From contig NZ_VFPD01000001.1 of NCBI RefSeq assembly GCF_006716485.1, forward strand, positions 959,806 to 1,023,805: a DNA stretch of 64,000 nucleotides, given 5' to 3'. The DNA comes from Chryseobacterium aquifrigidense. Its GTDB lineage: Bacteria; Bacteroidota; Bacteroidia; Flavobacteriales; Weeksellaceae. Below, one piece after another: positions 57,861-64,000 of this stretch (position 1 is the stretch's first letter; each line of letters begins with the position of its first letter). Below the pieces are notes generated by a model. The model was not told the DNA's origin, ran no database searches, and saw only the letters and a program-made list of their open reading frames with translations. Both the position numbers and the translations under genes were made by a program.

Positions 57861-59036
57861 ATGGAAAAAAAGAAGAATATTCTTGTTTTAATATTTTCAA
57901 TGTATGTATGCTTTATGTCATACTACCTGTATAACAACCATTATTACAACACTGATATGGAAGCCTATATGGGGCTGATTTATAAAACGGAATATCCTGA
58001 AATGAAAATTGAAGAAATTCATCAGAAGGTATATGACGAGCTGAGGGAAAAGAATCCTGATTTTGCCGGACTTGGCCCTGTTGATCCAATGGTTGAAGAA
58101 ATAGCAAAAGGGGAGAGCACATACTATAAAATCATTTCGCAAAATCCCAAAGCCTACGAAGAAGAGCTGCAGCTTTTTGTGGTAAAACCTTTTTATAATT
58201 TTATCGGCTGGTCATTATTTAAGCTTGGTTTCAGTGCTTCTGCCTCCATCTCTTTAATTTCAGTTATTTCGTATGCTTTGATACTTATTCTGATTTTTAT
58301 CTTTTTGATAAAAATTCTGAAAAATTATCCTCTGGCCTTTATCCTTACTATTTTAATTTCACTATTCAAACCTTTGCCGGAGTCGGCCCGCCATGTTTCA
58401 GCAGATTCCTTATCATGTCTGTTGCTTCTTTTGAGCTTTTATGTGTTTTTAGTGAGGAAAAATTTCTTTTTTGCAGGCATATTAGCTATGCTGTGTGTCC
58501 TCACAAGACCGGAATATTTTATATTGTATTCATTCTTATATGCCTTTATTTATTTTTACAGGAATAATCTCTGGATTAAAACAGGTACCTTATTGATATC
58601 TTACGGATATGTATTTCTTTCCTTCTTTTTAATACAGGCTTTTAATCAGGTTTCGTGGTCTACACTTTTTATGAATCAGTTTACAAAAGTGCAGATTTAT
58701 CCTCTGTCACAGCCCGATCCGTTTTCCTTTTCAGATTATATTCACTTTATTAAAAGGAATATAATGTTGGAATTCAACTCTTCCTATTTTCCAATCTTGT
58801 TGATTTTCATGGTAATCATTTTGGCGAATCGTTTTTCATTTTATAATAAAAAAAATCAGGCTCAGCTCTTGTTTTTTGCTATTATTTATGGAGCCGTTAT
58901 GTTGAGATTTTTGGTTTTTCCGTCTCTGGTAAACAGGATGATGCTTGGCTTTTATCTTATAATTATGCTTGCATTAGTCTATATACAAATTTCTAAAGTG
59001 GATATCTTTAAAAACTCTTTAGAAGACGGAAAATAA
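57861..59036 (+). CDS. Polytopic membrane protein, possibly GT-C glycosyltransferase-like
   Basis: 391 residues with about nine membrane helices. After the first helix comes NTDMEAYMGLIYKTEYPEM; an acidic D-x-E pair directly after helix 1 is the hallmark of GT-C glycosyltransferases, which use lipid-linked sugars. A large non-cytoplasmic loop of ~90 residues follows (to about residue 110), and then the remaining helices (for example SLISVISYALILILIFIFLI). I do not recognise a named family, so the GT-C assignment is an inference. It has its own promoter. Confidence 0.68.
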   Translation: MEKKKNILVLIFSMYVCFMSYYLYNNHYYNTDMEAYMGLIYKTEYPEMKIEEIHQKVYDELREKNPDFAGLGPVDPMVEEIAKGESTYYKIISQNPKAYEEELQLFVVKPFYNFIGWSLFKLGFSASASISLISVISYALILILIFIFLIKILKNYPLAFILTILISLFKPLPESARHVSADSLSCLLLLLSFYVFLVRKNFFFAGILAMLCVLTRPEYFILYSFLYAFIYFYRNNLWIKTGTLLISYGYVFLSFFLIQAFNQVSWSTLFMNQFTKVQIYPLSQPDPFSFSDYIHFIKRNIMLEFNSSYFPILLIFMVIILANRFSFYNKKNQAQLLFFAIIYGAVMLRFLVFPSLVNRMMLGFYLIIMLALVYIQISKVDIFKNSLEDGK

Positions 59037-59040
59037 TTAG

Positions 59041-59048
59041 TAATTTTG
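59041..59048 (+). promoter_or_regulatory. -7 promoter box of the 59061-ppa unit
   Basis: TAATTTTG followed by C, 13 nt before the ATG at 59061; it overlaps the TTG that would be an earlier start. Confidence 0.65.
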
Positions 59049-59060
59049 CAGTCTAAAATT

Positions 59061-59573
59061 ATGACGAGTCTCTCAGGATATCTACCCTATGCATTTGCAT
59101 TGATTATTGCAATTCCTTTTCTGGTTTTGCTCAGACAATTTGTACACTCATACATTACGCTTAAAAACCAGGAAATCAAATTACTCACTGTGAAGTCAAA
59201 TTCAGAGAACAAAGCACATTCCTATGAAAGAATGACCTTGTTTCTGGACAGAATGAAACCTTCAAACCTTATACAGAGGTTTGACAGGGGATTAGCTGTT
59301 CATGAGTTTATTTACCTGACTGAAAAGGCAATCAATGAAGAATTTGAGTATAACTCTTCACAGCAGTTATACATTACAAAAAATTCATGGAAGAATATCG
59401 TAGACTCAAAAAATGCGATTATAGAACTGCTTCACAAAACGTATGACGGGTTGAAAGGAGAAGTTCAGCTGGATGAATTCAAAACGATTTTCATCATGAA
59501 CTATATGGAAAGCAATGATTATATTGCTGAAACCATAGAAGATTTAAGAAAAGAAATTTTAATAATAACTTAA
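59061..59573 (+). CDS. Membrane-anchored protein of unknown function
   Basis: 170 residues from ATG 59061 (MTSLSGYLPYAFALIIAIPF); the TTG at 59046 lies in the promoter box. One N-terminal membrane helix (~8-28) is followed by a soluble, mainly helical cytoplasmic domain with LTVKSNSENKAHSYERMTLF and RMKPSNLIQRFD, and an acidic C-terminus. I recall similar proteins beside ppa in flavobacteria but know no function. The inorganic pyrophosphatase gene follows after 18 bases, so they are probably cotranscribed. Confidence 0.75.
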   Translation: MTSLSGYLPYAFALIIAIPFLVLLRQFVHSYITLKNQEIKLLTVKSNSENKAHSYERMTLFLDRMKPSNLIQRFDRGLAVHEFIYLTEKAINEEFEYNSSQQLYITKNSWKNIVDSKNAIIELLHKTYDGLKGEVQLDEFKTIFIMNYMESNDYIAETIEDLRKEILIIT

Positions 59574-59591
59574 AAAAATAACAGATAAATA

Positions 59592-60203
59592 ATGATTCCA
59601 AATTTTAAAGCACATCCATGGCACGGAATTTCTGCAGGAGAAGATGCGCCAAATGTTGTAAATGTATTTGTGGAAATTGTTCCTTCAGATACTATTAAAT
59701 ATGAAGTAGATAAAGAAACAGGATACTTAAAGGTAGACAGACCGCAGAAATTTTCTAACATCATCCCTGCTTTATATGGTTTTGTTCCAAGAACATACTG
59801 TGATAAGGAAGTGATGAAACTTGCTGTAGAAGCAGGAGCTACGGATGTTACAATGGGAGATCATGACCCTCTTGATATTTGTGTTTTAAGTTCTCACAAT
59901 ATTCATGCTGGAGGTTTATTGATGGAAGCTATTCCAATCGGAGGTTTTAAAATGATCGATGGTGGAGAAGCTGATGATAAAATTGTAGCCGTAATGATCA
60001 ACGACCATGCTTTCGGACATTTCAGAGATATCGCTGAATTACCTGAAGCAGAAGTTAGAAGATTAATGCACTACTTTCTAACGTACAAGAATTTACCAGA
60101 TGAGCCTGCAAAATGCAGAATTCAGGAAGTTTACGGAGCTGAACATGCAAGAAAAGTGATTAAAGCTTCTCAGACAGACTACGCAGATAAATTCGGAGGA
60201 TAA
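59592..60203 (+). CDS. ppa: Inorganic pyrophosphatase, soluble family I
   Basis: It hydrolyses pyrophosphate from biosynthetic reactions in the cytoplasm, using magnesium. The 203 residues include the family signature D-x-D-P-x-D in GDHDPLDICV, with further active-site residues in YEVDKETGYLKVDR and the basic residues of YGFVPRTYC. The last active-site portion is MINDHAFGHF. The length is a little above the common ~175. It ends at a strong terminator. A second, membrane-bound pyrophosphatase gene begins 3 kb downstream. Confidence 0.95.
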   Translation: MIPNFKAHPWHGISAGEDAPNVVNVFVEIVPSDTIKYEVDKETGYLKVDRPQKFSNIIPALYGFVPRTYCDKEVMKLAVEAGATDVTMGDHDPLDICVLSSHNIHAGGLLMEAIPIGGFKMIDGGEADDKIVAVMINDHAFGHFRDIAELPEAEVRRLMHYFLTYKNLPDEPAKCRIQEVYGAEHARKVIKASQTDYADKFGG

Positions 60204-60223
60204 TATTTCCTTTACAGACATAC

Positions 60224-60258
60224 TAAAAAGGCAGATGAAAAATTCATCTGCCTTTTTG
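60224..60258 (+). terminator. Terminator of ppa
   Basis: AAAAAGGCAGATGAA and TTCATCTGCCTTTTT arms, followed by G. It may also serve the convergent gene ending at 60299. Confidence 0.88.
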
Positions 60259-60298
60259 ATTGATATCATTAAAATAATCTTCGATTTTTTTTGAAATA

Positions 60299-61258
60299 CT
60301 AATGAGCGGTGCTTGGGAGTAAGAAATTAAGACCCACCTGAACAGCCGTTCCGCCAAACCTGTTTTCCACAGCGAAGTTTTGAGTGATTCTTCCCATCAA
60401 TCCAATTTTCATAGGAACAATCCAGTAAGAAGCAAAGGCACCAATTCCAGCGATCTGATCAGAGACAAAGCCGCCATTCGTTCCTTTATCATTTCCAACC
60501 TGAGTTGTATAATGACCAAAAATACCCACTTCATCACCCCTTGAATCTAAAACAAATGACCCGCCGGCATCTACTGTAAAATGACTTCCTTCTTTAAAAT
60601 CGGTATCTTTCTGCCACTGATTGACCTCCAGAGTCGTGGCAATACTGATATTGGTCTTAGAGGTCGGCTTCATTTTTCCGGCTACACGGATATTATGAGA
60701 CCAATACCCATGCCCTCCATTATCCAGATCATGAGGTTTATATTTTCCTGTAGGAGCCCAAACTCCATAATTAAAAGCATAGCTAAACTTTCCTTTGGTC
60801 CAGGATAGCCATATCGGCTGAATATACATATCTCCAAACCCAATACTTTTATTGGTGAAAACATAATTCCCTGATCCGGTTTGGCTGGAGTAATAATCCA
60901 GTGCAATATTGGCGGTAGGACTATTCAGGGTAGGGATGATCATCATTCCCCAGTTGGCTCCTAGAATTTTTCCTTTTCCGCCATAAATGGCCATCAGAAT
61001 AAAAGAATGAGTCTTTACATTCTGCTTGATATGCAATTCTGTAGGATTTCCCGGAGCAGGATTAATAAGCTGGTCAGACTTTTGGCCGGAAGCATTATGA
61101 TAGTCCATGTTGGCATAGCCGTACCATACGGGAATAATCCATCCGGGATGTGGTGCAAAATAATCATTGGGGTTGAATGAAGAACCTGTGTAGTGACCTT
61201 GTCCAAAAGCGGATATTCCCCATAAAAGGCCCAAAATAAGTATAATAATTTTTTTCAT
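60299..61258 (-). CDS. Outer-membrane beta-barrel protein (phenol MetA-pathway family)
   Basis: 319 residues from ATG 61258 (MKKIIILILGLL); a TTG at 61264 is less likely. A signal peptide ends SAFGQ. The body resembles the PF13557 MetA-pathway/transporter family: YFAPHPGWIIPVWYGYAN, GFGDMYIQPIWLSW, YAFNYGVWAPTGKYKP and the closing GRITQNFAVENRFGG, ending in aromatic-rich barrel strands. Such proteins are thought to let hydrophobic compounds pass the outer membrane. It is 25 bases downstream of an amidohydrolase gene, apparently in one operon, and might supply its substrate. The pairing is an inference. Confidence 0.83.
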   Translation of the reverse strand: MKKIIILILGLLWGISAFGQGHYTGSSFNPNDYFAPHPGWIIPVWYGYANMDYHNASGQKSDQLINPAPGNPTELHIKQNVKTHSFILMAIYGGKGKILGANWGMMIIPTLNSPTANIALDYYSSQTGSGNYVFTNKSIGFGDMYIQPIWLSWTKGKFSYAFNYGVWAPTGKYKPHDLDNGGHGYWSHNIRVAGKMKPTSKTNISIATTLEVNQWQKDTDFKEGSHFTVDAGGSFVLDSRGDEVGIFGHYTTQVGNDKGTNGGFVSDQIAGIGAFASYWIVPMKIGLMGRITQNFAVENRFGGTAVQVGLNFLLPSTAH

Positions 61259-61283
61259 AGTCAATGATCAGTTAGTCATCATC

Positions 61284-63005
61284 TTAATCTCTTTTATATA
61301 AAGTTTTACCTTCTTTGATGGTTTCTAAAACTTTGAGGTTTCTAAGATTTTCAGGACTTATCGTTAAAGGATTCTGATCCAGAATAACAAAGTCTGCCAG
61401 TTTACCCGCTTTAATAGACCCTTTTCTGTTTTCTTCCTGCAGTTGATAAGCTCCGTTGATGGTAATCGCTTTCAAGGCTTCAAGAGGAGTGATTCTTTCA
61501 TTGGGTCCTAAAATCATCCCTGAACGTGTTTTTCTATTCACTGCGGCATATACTCCAGTGATCAGATCTGGTGGTGTAACCGGGGCGTCATGATGAATGG
61601 TAAACGTAATTCCTGCTTTTAATGCTGAGTGAGCAGGACTTATAAAAGCAGCTCTTTCAGGACCAAAAACACTTGAGTAATGCCAATCTCCCCATAAATA
61701 AGCATGAGTAGAAAAATAAGAAGGAATTACCCCTAATTCTTTTATCTTTTGAATATGATCAGGGCGGCTGTTTTGTACATGAATCAATGTGGCACGTAAT
61801 TCCGGTTTGTATATATTTTCATCTTTTAACCTTTTAATAACACGTATAGCCTGATCTATTGCGGCATCTCCATTCACATGAAGCTGTGCGGTTATCTGAT
61901 TTTGGAATAGTGTTTTCAGATCATTATACAATATTTCATCCGTAAATATGGGAAATCCTTTGTAGTCTTTAGACTGGCCTTCAGGTGGAACTAAATAAGG
62001 TTGAGTCAGCCAGGCTGTTTTTCCTTGTGGAGAACCATCATCAGAAAATTTGAACCCAGCCAGTTTCAGGCGGTTTTCATACTTCATATACTTTGGTTTG
62101 AAACGGCTGAAATCCTTTTTGAAATACTCATAATCAGGAAAGTAAACGATATCGGCTTTAAAAAGATTCTGGGACGCTGCTTTTTCTAACAGAGCAACAC
62201 TTTCTCCCATAGTTCTTCCATCACAAATAGTAGTCTGTCCATAGCTGAGCCATTCATCCTGGGCTTTCATCAGATTTTTTATGGAGTGAGCCTGGGTATC
62301 TTTGCCCTTATTCATTTTTTCCGTTAAGGTCAATAAAGCAGTGAAACTTGCGTTCTCTTCTAATTTACCATTCAGTTTTCCTGTTTTTTTATCCCTGCCG
62401 ATATGTCCTCCCTCAGGATCTTTTGAGGCTTCTGTGATTCCCAGAAGTTGCAGCATCGCACTGTTTGCTACGCTGGCATGACCAGAAGCATGAATAACAA
62501 TAATAGGATTGGTTTTACTGATGACATCTAGCTCTGTTTTTGTAGGATGACGATGTTCTGTCATAATGGCATCATCATAACCATTTCCGATAATCGGCTG
62601 CTTACCTGTGATTTTATTGTCCTTGATGTAGTTCTTAACCGTAATCTGTAAATCTTTAATTGAATTCACCGTTCCATAAGGTTCAGGCGATAAGTCTACA
62701 GCGTCCATCATCCCGGCTCTTGAAGTAAGATGCCCATGGACATCTATAAAGCCGGGAAGAAGAGTTTTTCCATTGAGGTTAATCAATTTTGTGGCTGGCT
62801 CTGAAAAGCGCTCTGCATCCGATTTTGTTCCGGCAAAAAGTATTTTACCATCTTTTACTGCTACAGCTTCAACCTGGGGAGAAGAATCCTCCATTGTTAT
62901 AACAGGACCTCCAAAATAGAGGATCTCAGCTTTTTCTTGTGGAATCTTATGGTGACAGCTGCTTATGCCTGCAGATAATAAAAGAGTATATAGTATCCTT
63001 TTCAT
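61284..63005 (-). CDS. Amidohydrolase (YtcJ-like) lipoprotein
   Basis: 573 residues. The lipobox is SAGISSC (Cys17), so it is probably a lipoprotein. The amidohydrolase_3 barrel shows the metal site FIDVHGHL, the segment IVIHASGHASVANSA, and later QLHVNGDAAIDQAI, VQNSRPDHI and FTIHHDAPV. The C-terminal cap reads KAGKLADFVILDQNPL. YtcJ-like enzymes hydrolyse C-N bonds in compounds such as formamide derivatives; the substrate here is unknown. It has a consensus promoter and forms an operon with an outer-membrane barrel protein. Confidence 0.9.
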   Translation of the reverse strand: MKRILYTLLLSAGISSCHHKIPQEKAEILYFGGPVITMEDSSPQVEAVAVKDGKILFAGTKSDAERFSEPATKLINLNGKTLLPGFIDVHGHLTSRAGMMDAVDLSPEPYGTVNSIKDLQITVKNYIKDNKITGKQPIIGNGYDDAIMTEHRHPTKTELDVISKTNPIIVIHASGHASVANSAMLQLLGITEASKDPEGGHIGRDKKTGKLNGKLEENASFTALLTLTEKMNKGKDTQAHSIKNLMKAQDEWLSYGQTTICDGRTMGESVALLEKAASQNLFKADIVYFPDYEYFKKDFSRFKPKYMKYENRLKLAGFKFSDDGSPQGKTAWLTQPYLVPPEGQSKDYKGFPIFTDEILYNDLKTLFQNQITAQLHVNGDAAIDQAIRVIKRLKDENIYKPELRATLIHVQNSRPDHIQKIKELGVIPSYFSTHAYLWGDWHYSSVFGPERAAFISPAHSALKAGITFTIHHDAPVTPPDLITGVYAAVNRKTRSGMILGPNERITPLEALKAITINGAYQLQEENRKGSIKAGKLADFVILDQNPLTISPENLRNLKVLETIKEGKTLYKRD

Positions 63006-63034
63006 AAATAATTAATTCAAATCATGGTGAGAAA

Positions 63035-63042
63035 CAAATTTA
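63035..63042 (-). promoter_or_regulatory. -7 promoter box of the amidohydrolase operon
   Basis: TAAATTTG on the minus strand, 30 nt before the ATG at 63005. Confidence 0.65.
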
Positions 63043-63139
63043 CAAAATAATAGATTATTATTAGTGAATTTTATTATGTGTTTATAATTTCATTATATTT
63101 ATAAGACTAATCTCAATTTTTAATATAAAATAATAAACT

Positions 63140-64000
63140 ATGGATCTATTTATGTTAGTGCCAATTTTTGGTGTCATAGCTTTGCTTTATACATTTCTTC
63201 AGAGCAACTGGGTCAACAAGCAGAATGCTGGAAATGAAAAAATGAAAACAATCAGCGGCCATATTGCAGATGGTGCAATGGCTTTTCTAAAGGCTGAATA
63301 CAAAATCTTAACTTACTTTGTTGTAGTTGTCGCCATTCTGTTAGCAGTGATGGGATCAACGAATGCCAATTCCCACTGGAGTATCGGTATCGCCTTTGCA
63401 GTAGGTGCCATATTTTCAGCATGTGCTGGCTTTATCGGGATGAAAATAGCTACCAAAGCTAATGTCCGAACGGCAGAAGCAGCAAGAACTTCATTATCAA
63501 AGGCACTTAAAGTATCTTTTACAGGAGGTTCTGTAATGGGAATGGGCGTTGCCGGACTTGCTGTTTTAGGTTTGGGAGCGTTATTTCTGATTATTAAACA
63601 GATTTTTGCCCCTGAAGCCACAGTGGATTCCCATGAAATGGAAAGAACAATTGAAATTCTTACAGGATTTTCTCTGGGAGCTGAATCCATAGCGCTTTTT
63701 GCAAGAGTAGGAGGTGGTATTTATACAAAAGCGGCAGATGTAGGTGCTGACCTTGTAGGAAAAGTAGAAGCCGGAATTCCTGAAGATGACCCCCGAAATC
63801 CCGCTACCATTGCAGATAATGTAGGAGATAACGTAGGAGATGTTGCGGGAATGGGAGCCGACCTTTTTGGTTCTTATGTAGCGACAGTTCTGGCTACCAT
63901 GGTATTAGGCAGGGAAACTGTTTCCGATGATGCTTTCGGAGGTTTTGCTCCAATCCTTTTACCCATGCTGATTGCAGGAACAGGAATTATATTTTCAATG
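63140..64000 (+). CDS. hppA: Membrane-bound pyrophosphatase, ion-translocating (3' end beyond window)
   Basis: The open frame starts at ATG 63140 ([16 protein letters not shown]) and runs to the window end: 287 of an expected ~700-900 residues. Early helices are followed by the catalytic loop, [20 protein letters not shown] then [15 protein letters not shown], where the Asp and Lys residues bind Mg-pyrophosphate, as in all members. It couples pyrophosphate hydrolysis to pumping of H+ or Na+. The residues that decide K+ dependence and the ion are beyond the window. It is divergent from the amidohydrolase operon. No stop is present, so it is partial and not a pseudogene as far as visible. Confidence 0.95.
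   Translation, partial: MDLFMLVPIFGVIALLYTFLQSNWVNKQNAGNEKMKTISGHIADGAMAFLKAEYKILTYFVVVVAILLAVMGSTNANSHWSIGIAFAVGAIFSACAGFIGMKIATKANVRTAEAARTSLSKALKVSFTGGSVMGMGVAGLAVLGLGALFLIIKQIFAPEATVDSHEMERTIEILTGFSLGAESIALFARVGGGIYTKAADVGADLVGKVEAGIPEDDPRNPATIADNVGDNVGDVAGMGADLFGSYVATVLATMVLGRETVSDDAFGGFAPILLPMLIAGTGIIFSM

Noticed and set aside
1..64000. tRNA, rRNA, insertion sequences, prophage or integrase genes
   Set aside because: Read through on both strands; no tRNA-like cloverleaf consensus, transposase motif or integrase motif was recognised.

Overview
The window is AT-rich chromosomal DNA of a Bacteroidota bacterium, most like Chryseobacterium or a close relative in the Weeksellaceae. This rests on sequence signs: TAnnTTTG -7 promoter boxes in front of many genes and no obvious Shine-Dalgarno sites, signal peptides ending in AQ, two proteins with type IX secretion (T9SS) C-terminal sorting domains, a GG-leader small peptide of the kind common in Chryseobacterium, and flavobacterial families such as DUF4153 and DUF6157. 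I see no rRNA, tRNA, CRISPR array, insertion sequence, prophage or integrase. It reads as core chromosome with small accessory islets.

Layout. 1-4.5 kb: the end of a beta-glucan degradation cluster (GH3, GH16, GH30). 4.5-13 kb: fabI, tag, a secreted YadA-head protein, a uridine phosphorylase-like gene, a di-haem peroxidase and an XRE regulator between G/C-skewed repeats. 13.5-23.2 kb: a PhoX-like T9SS protein, an LRR protein, a SUI1/YciH factor, a secreted metallopeptidase-like protein, gpmI, an acyl-ACP desaturase, a HAD protein, map and a methyltransferase. 23.2-32.6 kb: a T9SS protein, a gdx-type SMR exporter beside a Crp/Fnr regulator, era, DoxX, a 49-residue GG-leader peptide, an S9 peptidase, a HAD hydrolase divergent from a second Crp/Fnr regulator, and a GNAT enzyme. 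32.7-37 kb: a MATE exporter, a sigma-54 activator without a DNA-binding domain, yggS and a polysaccharide deacetylase lipoprotein. 37.3-42.6 kb: a copper islet (copA with four metal-binding repeats, an HMA-AraC fusion regulator), plus DUF72, a thioesterase and DUF6157. 43-47.8 kb: an RRM protein, a tandem mannose-lectin protein, a PAP2/BlaI/DUF4153 operon and a NIPSNAP protein. 48-51 kb: pdhA-pdhC. 51-53.6 kb: an accessory islet with a JAMM-like lipoprotein and a duplicated DUF6705-like gene whose second copy is frameshifted. 53.9-64 kb: lolD, an L,D-transpeptidase-like gene, radC, a FemAB-like gene, PhyH, a GT-C-like membrane protein, soluble pyrophosphatase, an outer-membrane protein with an amidohydrolase, and the start of a membrane pyrophosphatase.

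The less ordinary signals are the GG-leader peptide too short for usual gene calling, the JAMM-like lipoprotein with its duplicated neighbours, the two-domain secreted lectin, the HMA-AraC fusion beside copA, several genes whose -7 box lies only 5-6 nt from the ATG (suggesting leaderless mRNAs), and at least three families of intergenic hairpin repeats. No single gene cluster here is clearly a new multi-gene system.
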